Positions 26,565 to 35,156 of a DNA stretch of 35,156 bases are shown here, piece after piece. The stretch is from NCBI GenBank assembly GCA_018398765.1, contig JAHBMJ010003805.1, positions 51,372-86,527 on the forward strand, in the 5' to 3' direction. Source of the stretch: Chromera velia. Taxonomy: Eukaryota; Sar; Chromeraceae. The notes beneath the pieces were generated by a model that was not told the origin of the DNA, searched no databases, and was given only the letters and a program-made list of their open reading frames with translations. Both the position numbers and the translations under genes were made by a program. Each line of letters opens with the position of its first letter. Position 1 is the stretch's first letter.

Positions 26565-27509
26565 ATGTTTGCAAAGCATACAGGCCTGTTTCCTCGATCT
26601 CTGTACAGGTCTCTAACACGGAGGCATGCACTAGAGGCATATAAAACCAAGGCAAATTTTCATCTCAGTCACCGTCTCTCTGCCTTGTCAATGAATTCCG
26701 CCGCAAGTTCCGTCTCCGCTCAATCGCAGTCGGAGGCTCTCATGACTGCGCCCGTCAGTCCAATGGAGGGAAGAGACTCCTATGTCGGGCCTGAGCTCGA
26801 AGCTGTCGTATTCCAGACGTCCTCTTCGTACCCCCCGACGGCGACGCTCCTGTGGTTTCCTGGTTCGGGCCAGCGGTGCGACAATGAGTTGCTCCGCCGT
26901 CTCGTCAACGCCCTCCACACGGCTGGGGCTTCTCTGAGGGTGATTGGCGTGAAGGGCCAACAGGCACTTTCCAGCGCTCTGCGTTTGTGTCCTGAGGGGC
27001 TACCCCTTCTCGTGGGGGGGCACAGCATGGGCGGGGGCACTGCAGCTGTTCTCGCATCCGGCCGGGGCTCACTTTTAAACGTTCCTGTGACGGTCTTCTC
27101 GGGCCTTGTGACTGTCAATGCCGTCGAATCTTGGGAACAGTGTTAAGACGAACTGAAAGTTCCTGCTCTGTTTTGTATTGGTGAGTCTGACCCAATGAGT
27201 CGACCGAAGGACGTAAGGGCAAAATTCGATTCAAAGGCAGAGACAGGGGCGGACGAAAAGAAAGAACCACTGGTGCATGTTGAGAAAGTTTCAGTTGCAC
27301 CGGGGGCAGAAGGAGACAGGAAGGAAGAAAGAGAGGTTCATTTGCTTGTTGCAAGACTTGGAGACCACTCTTTGAGGTTCAATTCTGGGTGGTCTGACCA
27401 AGAGAAGGCTGATGCCTCCGTGTCATTGGAGACGAAAGCAATGAACTTGGCGGTTGCAATGGAGGTTTGGAGCTTCGTACAGAAAGTGGCAGAGTCGCAC
27501 GCCAAATAG
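26565..27509 (+). pseudogene. Alpha/beta hydrolase (KANL3/TEX30-like) with an internal stop
   Basis: The frame from ATG 26565 to TAG 27507-27509 (314 codons) is interrupted once, by TAA 27144-27146. The hydrolase signs lie on both sides: LLWFPGSGQR (strand and oxyanion region), GHSMGG with the Ser nucleophile at codon 27024, then after the stop VPALFCIGESDP with the likely catalytic Asp (27189) and LGDHSLRF with the catalytic His (27366). This order and the small size fit the KANL3/TEX30-type family. The first 40 residues are basic and rich in Ser, Arg and Leu and could be a targeting peptide; ATG 26691 is an alternative start. Termination at 27144 would leave a protein without Asp and His. 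With no frameshift, it is either a recent null allele, a recoded stop or a sequence error. Confidence 0.7.
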
Positions 27510-28174
27510 CTTCTGTGCAGCTTTGAAGAAAGAATGGAAGGAAAGTAGGGTACACACGTTGGAAGCCTGAAGGACGATCGAGAATGGAAAGTACAAGAAG
27601 AAGAGTTGGGAGGGTGAGAGGCGGGGTACATGAACAGGTAACTGGGTAAAACTGAGTGACGCTCTGCCATGCAACAACAGACTTAGCAGAGTTGCAAGGA
27701 TGGTGAAGGCCAGAAGTCAGACACCAGTGAACAAGGCTTCAGTGTACTTCAGTGAGGGGTAGTGATGAGTTCAGTCTATTGCATGCTCACGGAATGAAAG
27801 CCGAAAAAACATGCCAGTGAGAAAACAAGTAGGGCAAGATATTTTTTTTGCTGGTCCTAGCACTAGCATGAGTGCCAGGTGGATCACATATACGGTATAT
27901 TTTAGCTAGGGTACATTATAGGCCCTAGTCAGCCCTAGTATCTATTATAGCCCTTATATACCTTTCAGCCGTGACTTCTCTTCTTCTGGTAGAGTCCCAG
28001 GTAGACTGGTACATATAATTTGTATGTTTAACTGACTCAGTCTGACTGAAAGACTGACTGTATGTGACTGACTCAATGATTGCCCGCAGTTGGCCAGAGC
28101 CTAAGTGGTGTGCACTGTGCTCACCGGCTTTTAATAATAACTGCATCAATTCAATTTAATTTATTTACTAGCTA
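27510..28174. other. Intergenic, 3' flank of the hydrolase
   Basis: No gene seen. The DNA before 28175 is AT-rich; it is the target into which the second hAT-like copy inserted. Confidence 0.5.
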
Positions 28175-28316
28175 TAGTGACCATATTTGATTTGATTATA
28201 TTTGATTTTATTTGATTTGATTTAATTTGATTTGATTTGAGCTTCAACCTCAAATATTTGATATTTGCGGTAGGATTTGAGGTTGACCTCTTAGGGTTCC
28301 TCACTGAGTCACTAAC
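28175..28316. mobile_element. End fragment of a second hAT-like element, cut by the copia insertion
   Basis: Starts TAGTGACCATATTTGATT and matches the reverse complement of about 12597-12726, including CTCTTAGGGTTCCTCACTG. Homology stops at 28316, exactly where LTR homology begins. The remainder of this copy must lie beyond the window if the retrotransposon inserted cleanly. Confidence 0.8.
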
Positions 28317-28894
28317 CGTAATGTTCCAGAAGCATGCTGCTCCTGTTTTTTGCTTGTCGATGCGCACTTCTTTTCTCTCTTTCCATTTGGTAAGGGGCGC
28401 ATGCCGAGCGAATTGATTTTTAAGCACGTAAATCCCCATCCGGATCCTTAAATACTGTGCGCGCCATCATTGTTTCGGCTCGCTTCACGCATGATATTCA
28501 TCTTTCCATGCGCTTCTCTCTCTTTGACTGATCCCGGCTCGCCTCTCCTGTCAGTGATTGCACGTTGAGTGACGCACACTGAGTTCCGATTGTTTATGCA
28601 AGTGATTGCCATCCCTGGAACTCTTTCACTTCTTGTTTGGGGCTTTCCGGGGTTCTCGCACGCAGGGACTCCGTCAGGCGTCTCCTCTCGCATGCATTTT
28701 AACTCACAAAATTTTTCATTGTTTCGTCTTGATCGATTGCTAGAATTGAACGTTTTTTCCTCTGAGAGTGGCTCTCTGCTTGCCACTCAGTAACAACTTT
28801 CTCTGGAATAAGGACCTACGGATCGATTTCATCATGAGTCTTTATTTCTGTCTTCGTGTGTAGCTAGATATTCGTTCTTATAGTTTAGCAAACA
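28317..28894 (+). repeat. 5' LTR (right end tentative)
   Basis: Left end: sequence shared with 35049 onward starts CGTAATGTTCCAG. If the LTR begins with the usual TG it starts at 28322 and the shared CGTAA is coincidental; the abrupt end of hAT homology at 28316 favours 28317. The right end is placed at AACA (28891-28894), the inverse of TGTT, because a primer-binding-like sequence follows five bases later. The full 3' LTR is needed to confirm. Confidence 0.6.
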
Positions 28895-28899
28895 TCTCG

Positions 28900-28914
28900 T
28901 GGTGCCAGCTCCCG
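28900..28914 (+). other. Candidate primer binding site
   Basis: TGGTGCCAGCTCCCG begins with TGG, the complement of a tRNA CCA end, just after the proposed LTR end. The matching tRNA is not known. Confidence 0.4.
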
Positions 28915-29007
28915 CTTTCTTCCTCTGATTCTTTGAGAAAGCGTCCTTTCTTTTTCCGGGTCGAACGGCTTTCTTCTTGTCCGTTTGCCTTCTCTTTAGC
29001 TTCTGCA

Positions 29008-30894
29008 ATGGAGCAAACTCCAGTGATTGAACGATCTTTGTCCGGTCCTCCCGCACCTGGCTCTGAGCTCGCTTCTGCTTTGTCTCCTCCTAATGCAGCA
29101 GATCACGCTCTGCCAGCGGTTGGAGTCGAGGAGCACATCGAAGTGTCTCCACCTGATGTCTCTGATGCCTCTGGTCAGGCTGGGCAGGGTGATCCACCTC
29201 CTCCTGTGCCTCCGGTGTCCGACCTTCCACACCCGGTGGCTGAGGCGTCCTCAGGTAATGGTCCTCCTGCACCTCTTCCCGCTCCTCTGTACCCCCACTC
29301 GGCTCTGCCGACGGGGCACCAGGCCGCCTACTACCCCATCGGAACTCCTAGTCCAGGTTTTCCCAGATTTGCTCCTCCACAGGTGACTCCTGTCCCTCCT
29401 GCCTCAGGCTTCTTCCCTTCTGCAGGCCCGTACGCGACTCCTGTGCCGCAGTCCATACACTATTATTGGTCTCTCTGGCAGAACGTTCCATCTCCTTCTC
29501 CTCCTGTGCCGCCTGTGCAGCAGCAGCCACCCTGGCAGCCTTTCCCCACTCCTTCCCCCGGTCACTCTGTTCAAGTTGTGACCCGCCGGAGTGAGTTGGC
29601 GAAAAAGGCGATTGACCAGTTGGCGATTTTTTCGGGCACCGCCCAGGAGGACGTGGAACTGTGGAAAGAGAGCTTCCACGAGGTAGTGGACGAAGTCCGC
29701 TCGTTGGATGGTCCCCATACACTCGGTCCCTAAGACCTATCTGGCATCATCCGTGAGAAGGTCTCTTCAGGGGTGCGAGAGGTCCTCCGTTCTCGTACTG
29801 TGCAGGCTGACCAGATCTACGACCCTTCATGGCTGCTTGACACTCTTGACAGCCTCTACCTCGGTCCATACGAGTCCCGTATCCGGAAACGCTGGCGTGC
29901 CGTCAAGGCACTTTGTCCTCTCGCCAGTGAATCTGTCGACACCTACTTTGCCCGAGCAGCCAAAGTCTTTGGCCGTCTCCGTCCACTCGTTCCAGCGATG
30001 GTGTTTGGGTCTGAACCCTTTGTCCCCTTCGAGTACAGCATCCTCCTGGAGTCACTTCCCGCTGAAGGAGGCGCTCATCGGTATGTCCTCGCACACCTGC
30101 AGGATTATACCCCTATAGGCCTTCGTGACTGCCTGCGCCGCTATGAACAACAGCTTGGAACACCGACTCCCTCTGCCACGATCTGGTTCTCGAGTGCACC
30201 TCCCTCCAGGTCATCTTCTACTCCCGAGCCCAACCACCCCAAGTGCATCTACTGTGGGGTCGCCCACCCATGGAGAAAACATGTGAAGTGCATCGCTTGC
30301 GGTGCCTCACCTCATGCTGATCGCTCTACTTACCCAGCGATCGCTCACGTTTGCGGTTGTGGCAAGCAGGGGCACCTTGATGCCATGTGTCCCTCCAAGC
30401 TCTGTGTCTCCAAGAAAGCCGCCAACGTTCACTGCACGACCGTCTCTTTTGCCTCTGCTGCCGTCATCTCCCCCGATTTGGTACACGGCCCTCATTTCGG
30501 CAAGGACGATAGGGCAACTGTCGAGGCCGTCGGTGAGCTCTACCTCGAAAAGGTCTCCGCCTCCATCACTTACACCGTGAAGGTACTCAACACCCCAGTC
30601 CCTGTACGGACTGCTGGTCGCAACGACTTTTCTAAGGCTTCCGGAGCCGTCGTCTACGCCACCCACTCTGTTACGCTCGATAACGTTATCTTCGGTGACC
30701 GCCTTGAGTCCATTACCTTCCTCATCCTTCCACAGTCTTCGATCCCTTTCCTCTTCTCGAAAGCCCTTACCCAACAGCTCTCTGTGAAGATGGATTACCA
30801 AGATAATGTCATGGTAATCCCATCGCCCTCTGGGCCTGATGTCACCTTGACATGGATCGACCTCAGGGAGTATTACGGCCTCCTTCTCGTCTAA
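29008..30894 (+). pseudogene. Copia gag and protease-like region
   Basis: ATG 29008 opens a Pro-rich N-terminal 200 residues, then a helical gag-like segment (SELAKKAIDQLAIFSG...) and, after TAA 29731-29733, WLLDTLDSLYLGPYESRIRKRW in the same frame. Cys/His clusters follow (30244-30400), ending in CGCGKQGHLDAMC, a nucleocapsid-type knuckle with the first Cys pair one residue closer than usual. A retropepsin-like tail is suggested by SITFLILPQSSIPFLF, but the catalytic D-T/S-G is not visible; VLNTPVPV may be its altered place. TAA 30892-30894 ends the segment and the frame continues. Confidence 0.7.
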
Positions 30895-32940
30895 GATGAC
30901 GATTCCCCACCTTCGTTGGTGGGTTCAGATGAGTCCGACGACGAGCGTCCCCCCCTGGAGGATGATCCTAATAAGTTGGAGGACGAGATCGATAACTCTG
31001 CCCCCTTCCGTCCTCTTCCTTTTGCCCTGTGCACGACCACCTCTCCCACTACCACCCCTGCTCTACACTCACCTCCAGAGGGCATTGCGGGTGTCGGGGT
31101 TCCTGTGTCTACGGGAGAGGCACCTGAGGGAGTGCGTGTTTGTGTGTCTGGGGGAGAGACACCTGAGGGCGTGTGCATGTCTGGCAGTGTGTCTCCGGAG
31201 GAGGCGTCTGTCCCCTCTGGAGAGGGAGTTGAGGGATTGAAGGAGCCAGCACGTCCAGGCGGGCTCGTAGGCGGGGCGTCCACTACAGCGCAGGAATCTG
31301 TGAAAGCAACCACTGGCGGTGATATCCCTTCTCTTTCTGTTTCTTTTTCTGACGACTGCGATTCTCCCCCCTCTGAATCTCTCTCTGTTGATGAATCTGA
31401 ACCTTCTCTCTCTGAGTTCGAGTTTTCTCAACTCATATTTACGATTCAACTCAAACAGACAGGCACAGTCAAGATTTTTACTGCTTCTGATTTTTGGGAT
31501 TTGGTTCGTGGGGTTCATTGCGAGTGTGTGCATGCGGGCGTGAAGGAAGTGATGGCTCAACTCCTCTTTCATTTCTCTTTCGAACTCCCGCTCACTACCA
31601 TTCGAGCGTGTGTCGCTCGTGTTCTCTCTTCTTGCCCTGAGTGTCCGTAGGTGAAGGGCCCGGTTGGTTTCTCCATCCCCGGTGTCTCCTTCACCAAGGG
31701 GGCATACGTGGGGGCGAGGCTGCACCTCGACAGCCTGTATTTGGGGGCATCTGACTGCGGTCCGACTCATCAACTCACGGTGCTGGAGGATTTCCTCCCT
31801 TATGGCCTTGCCCCTCGCTTTGCTGCTCACCCCAACAGCCACGAGACTGTCGCTTTCCTTGAAAACGTATGGTTCCCTCGTTTTGGAGTCCCAGAGGAGA
31901 TCCGATGCGACCAAGGGTCTGAGTTTGCAAACGCCCCCCTCATTGAGCTCTCCAAGCGTCGGGGCTTCCGTCTCTCATTCGCGCCCTCCGGCTACAAGGA
32001 CGGTAACTCCTTATCCGAACGATGGCAGAGAGAGGTGCTTGCCTCCGTCCGCTCTCTCCTCCTCGAGCGTCAGCTCCCCGGCAGCTCATGGCCTGAGATC
32101 CACGATGAGGCGATTCGACGTTTGAACAACCGAATGTCAGTGCAGGGGGGGGGTTCTCGTCACACCGCCGCTGCCCTCCCTGGTTCGCTGTCTTGTGTTC
32201 ACCGTTCTTTCCCCTCTGCCCGCCCTCCCCGCCCGTCTGCTTTGCGGACTTATTGTGTGGGAGACATTGTTATGTACAACCGGGGCGCCTCTGGAGGGGG
32301 GGGTCGATCAGGTCAAGGTCACAAGTGTGGCCCCGTTTGGGCCCCCTATCGCGTTGTCTCCGTTGAGAACGAACACTTCTACGAAATCGTAGCTACCGAT
32401 GAGTCCCTCCGCCCCCAACGGACCACCGCATCGCCTCACCAGCTCCGTCCAGCCGTCCGCCCTGTCCCATCTGGCATCATACGCACACAACCCAATCCCC
32501 AAGGTGCTACTCTGGCCGAACGCGCAGGGTGGAAAGATTCCACCTCGCTTCCTTCCTCCGCTGATGCTGCTCTGACCCTGCTTCAGGAACAGGAGGCAGC
32601 AGCCTTTGTCCCCCTCTTTGGTCCCGACCCAATGACTGAGTCCCCCCCCAACACCCTGACGTCCCCTTCCCCTTTGCCCCCTGCTAACTTGCCTGCTGTC
32701 CATGCAACGGACTCGTCTCTGTCCTCGCAGCCCACTCAGCAGCCGATCTCCGAGTCTGCCCCACCGGCAACTCCCCCTCTCGCCTCTCCTTTCCCCATCA
32801 CGCCTGCCCCGCTGCAGCCAGGCACGATGGTGATTGGTCGTTCCCCTGAGCATTCACTCCTGTGGGTAGGAGAAATCCTTGGTGTCCTGCCGAGTGATGG
32901 AGCAGCAGAGGGTGATGTCCGGTATGAGGTCCATGCGTAG
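30895..32940 (+). pseudogene. Copia integrase region
   Basis: After an acidic, Ser/Pro-rich linker comes the zinc-binding domain: H-x4-H (31516, 31531) and C-x2-C (31633, 31642). TAG 31648-31650 sits two residues after the last Cys, where related integrases often have Gln before x-K. The catalytic core has Asp 31729, Asp 31909 (RCDQGSEF) and Glu 32017 (SLSERWQRE), an exact D-x59-D-x35-E. Then CVGDIVMYNRG...GPVWAPYRVVSVENEHFYEI looks like a small beta-barrel GPY/F-type C-terminal domain, followed by a long Pro/Ser-rich spacer. TAG 32938-32940 ends the segment and the frame continues. Confidence 0.8.
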
Positions 32941-34992
32941 GGTTCCCACCAGCGATGTGCTCTGTCCCGCAGGCAGTGGGCACCAGGCTACTATTCCTCG
33001 GGAGGGGAGTATACCTCGTACGATAAGCATGCTTCCAAGCGTGCGGTAGAGATAGTTGAACTGTCGCACGGTCAGATCGCGGCAGCAGGCTTCGGGATGG
33101 AGCGTTCGCGGGGCAATTGCAGGTCTCGTCTTCCCCCTTCTCTCTGCTCTCATTTTGCCTCTGACTCGGATGGGTGTCATTTCTATGAGTATCCAGGTGC
33201 TCGTTTGTCTGACCCTTCTGTCGCATCTGCTGTTGCTTTTCTTGCTTCTATTGATCTGTCGGTGCGTGCTGCAACCACGCACCAACCAGTGAGTTTGAAA
33301 CATCTGTGTCCTGCTTCCCGTCAACTTATCTGCTTCGCAGACCAGAAGGAGGATCAGGGATGGATCGATCGGGAGGTCTACATCAGGACTCCGATCTCTG
33401 AGGTCCTGAGGAACGTTCCTCGCGTCCCTCTCCTCCGTGTGTGCACCGAGAAGCTTCAGGACGACGGCACGCGCAAGTTCAAGACGCGCACCGTCATCAA
33501 CGGCAAGCAGGCCCCTCGGGAGGGTTTGAGCATCGCCACCCGACTCTGCCCCCCCGAAGCTGTGCGCATTGTCCTGCAGATTGCGTTGGACACTTGCAAG
33601 CGTCGAGGCGTCGACCTTTCCCTTCAGAAGGCCGATGTCGTGCAGGCATACCTATAAGCCCCGTTGCCTCCTGATCGCCCCCCCCTCGCTGCCATCCCCC
33701 TTTCCGACCACCCAGACCATGGGCAGTTTCTCTGGGTCCTCCGCAAGGCCGTCTACAGCTTGCCCGATGCAGGCAAGGTCTTCGAGGATTTTCTTACCTC
33801 CGTCCTCCGCTCCCTTGGATGGGAGCCAACGCTCTTTCCGGGTATGTGGGTGTTGCGTAGTGCCAATGGTGAGCTTCGTGCTCTTATGGCCACCTACTGT
33901 GACGATCTGCTCATTCTGAGCATCGGGGAGGATGCGGCAGCTACCATTGACCCCCTCAAGGACATTGTGACGTGCGGCGATTACACCAATCTCTCGGAGG
34001 GTCGTTTTGTTGGTGTACAGTTCGATGTCTCCACCACCGGCATGTTCTGTCACCAACATGACTACGTCGCCTCCCTTGTCCTCCCTCCTGATATGGCCGG
34101 CTTTGACCGACGTGCAGACAAGCCTCTCCCTGTTGGGTCTACGCATGAGGACGACACCTCTCCTCTGCTGTCTGCCGCAGGTGTGAAGGTCTTCCGAACC
34201 CTGCTTGGGCAGGTAGGCTATGTGGCGAGCTGCACACGGCCAGATGTCGCTCTTGCGCACTCGTACCTGTCACGTTTTCTGGCGTCTCCGACCGAGAGAG
34301 CTCTTTGTCTTCTCCTCCAAACGGTGCGCTACCTCCGTTCGCACCCATCTCTCGGGATCCACGTCCGTCCTTCCTCCGACCCGACCAAGCTGACTGCCAT
34401 CGAGCATGGGGACTCATCGTTTGGCAAAGCCGCCTCCCCACATCCTCAGACGGGCTGGGTTGTTTTTATCAACAACTCACCTCTCATTTGGAAAAGCAGG
34501 AGGCAGTCCCGTGTAGCAAGATCAACTACAAGAGCAGAGGTGCTCGCCCTGGAGGAAGGCATCGACGCCGCGCTGCATTTTGCGAACTGCACCGCCCCCT
34601 TCTACTCCAACATCCGTGTCGGAATTGGCTGCGATGCAGCGAACGTTTTGTCTCTGCTGTTGTCTGGCGCCTCTTCTTCTGCCGAGCGTGCCCTCCTCCC
34701 CATTATCCGGGAGATGCAGGACAAGGCTTGTGTCGTTCCCCTCCAGGCCGCCACTGACTTGGTCGAACAACATAGGATTGGCATCTTCAAGATCCCCACC
34801 GATTCCAACCTCTCTGACCTCCTCACGAAGGCGCTCGACCTTGGCGCTCTGACTCGTCTCATGAGTCCCTCTCCCTCTCTTTCTCCGGTGTTTGGGAGCG
34901 AGATTGTGTCTTCTCTTCCTCCTCTTGCTCTGCGTGACCGCCCGACGATGGAGAAGGAAAGAAGGGGGGATGGGGAGGAGCTGACCGCATGA
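32941..34992 (+). pseudogene. Copia reverse transcriptase and RNase H region
   Basis: RT: KFKTRTVINGKQ, first catalytic Asp in KADVVQAYL (codon 33634) followed by TAA 33655-33657, then APLPPD, LRKAVYSLPDAGKVF (equivalent of YGLKQAPR) and YCDD (33895-33904), a variant of YVDD. RNase H follows: GDSSFGKA, GWVVFINNSPLIWKSRRQS, TTRAEVLALEEGID, IGCDAANV and NLSDLLTKALD, in copia arrangement, with acidic residues at expected places. The frame ends at TGA 34990-34992. Apart from the TAA, the RT and RNase H look functional. Confidence 0.85.
34948..34980 (+). other. Polypurine stretch near the 3' LTR
   Basis: A run rich in A and G overlapping the end of the coding frame. It is about 70 bases from the LTR, so the shorter AGAAAGAAGAAG at about 35035-35045 is the likelier plus-strand primer. 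Confidence 0.35.
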
Positions 34993-35048
34993 GAGCGTTT
35001 TGTTTGTTTCCCGGTTTTGTCAGCTACCGCTGTAGAAAGAAGAAGCCA

Positions 35049-35156
35049 CGTAATGTTCCAGAAGCATGCTGCTCCTGTTTTTTTGCTTGTCGATGCGCAC
35101 TTCTTTTCTCTCTTTCCATTTGGTAAGGGGCGCATGCCGAGCGAATTGATTTTTAA
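35049..35156 (+). repeat. 3' LTR, partial
   Basis: Matches 28317-28423 with one extra T in the T run; the window ends inside it. Confidence 0.9.

Larger units (their letters stand above)
28317..35156 (+). mobile_element. Ty1/copia LTR retrotransposon, 3' end outside the window
   Basis: Domain order is gag, protease-like, integrase, reverse transcriptase, RNase H, the copia order. The 5' LTR start (28317) recurs at 35049, and the two visible stretches (about 107 bases) differ only by one T in a T run, so insertion is recent. The coding frame is single from 29008 to 34992 with five in-frame stops and no frameshift. It lies inside a hAT-like copy whose homology ends at 28316. Confidence 0.9.

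Overview
The window is nuclear DNA of a eukaryote. Genes have GT-AG introns with pyrimidine tracts, intergenic DNA carries long microsatellites and a minisatellite, and a large share is transposable elements. Gene style (phosphatase, dioxygenase and unknown protist proteins with mixed-length introns) suggests a protist, perhaps a chromerid-type alga. That name is a guess from general look, not a match.

Layout. 112-3313 (+): four-exon gene of unknown function. 5041-7234 (-): degenerate spliced gene with two in-frame stops and at least two frameshifts. 8099-9461 (+): 2-oxoglutarate/Fe(II) dioxygenase-like gene, followed by degenerate repeats of its 3' end. 10.4-14.9 kb: no gene, but two non-autonomous DNA transposons with perfect 8-bp target duplications (11882-12726 and 12992-13212). 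14960-18356 (-): intact six-exon PP2C phosphatase of the pyruvate dehydrogenase phosphatase type. 18787-23352 (+): non-LTR retrotransposon with reverse transcriptase and R2-type restriction-like endonuclease. 25011-25596: 38-bp minisatellite. 26565-27509 (+): alpha/beta hydrolase with one internal stop. 28317-35156 (+): Ty1/copia retrotransposon inserted into another copy of the 845-bp DNA transposon; the window ends inside its 3' LTR.

The most unusual signal is shared by the two retroelements and the hydrolase. Each keeps a single reading frame over its full length (about 4.6, 6.0 and 0.9 kb) with no frameshift, yet the frame is cut by 7, 5 and 1 stop codons. All 13 could come from CAA, CAG or CGA by one C-to-T change (eleven TAA/TAG, two TGA). 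Where a family expectation can be recalled (the position after the integrase C-x2-C, the start of the RT catalytic block, the end of the endonuclease domain), Gln or Arg fits. The visible LTR parts differ by one T in about 107 bases, so the copia copy is young. Sparse targeted C-to-T mutation, stop-codon recoding or readthrough, U-to-C RNA editing and ordinary decay all remain possible; the sequence alone cannot decide. The phosphatase (517 codons) and the first gene (493 codons) have no internal stops, which argues against a genome-wide reassigned code.
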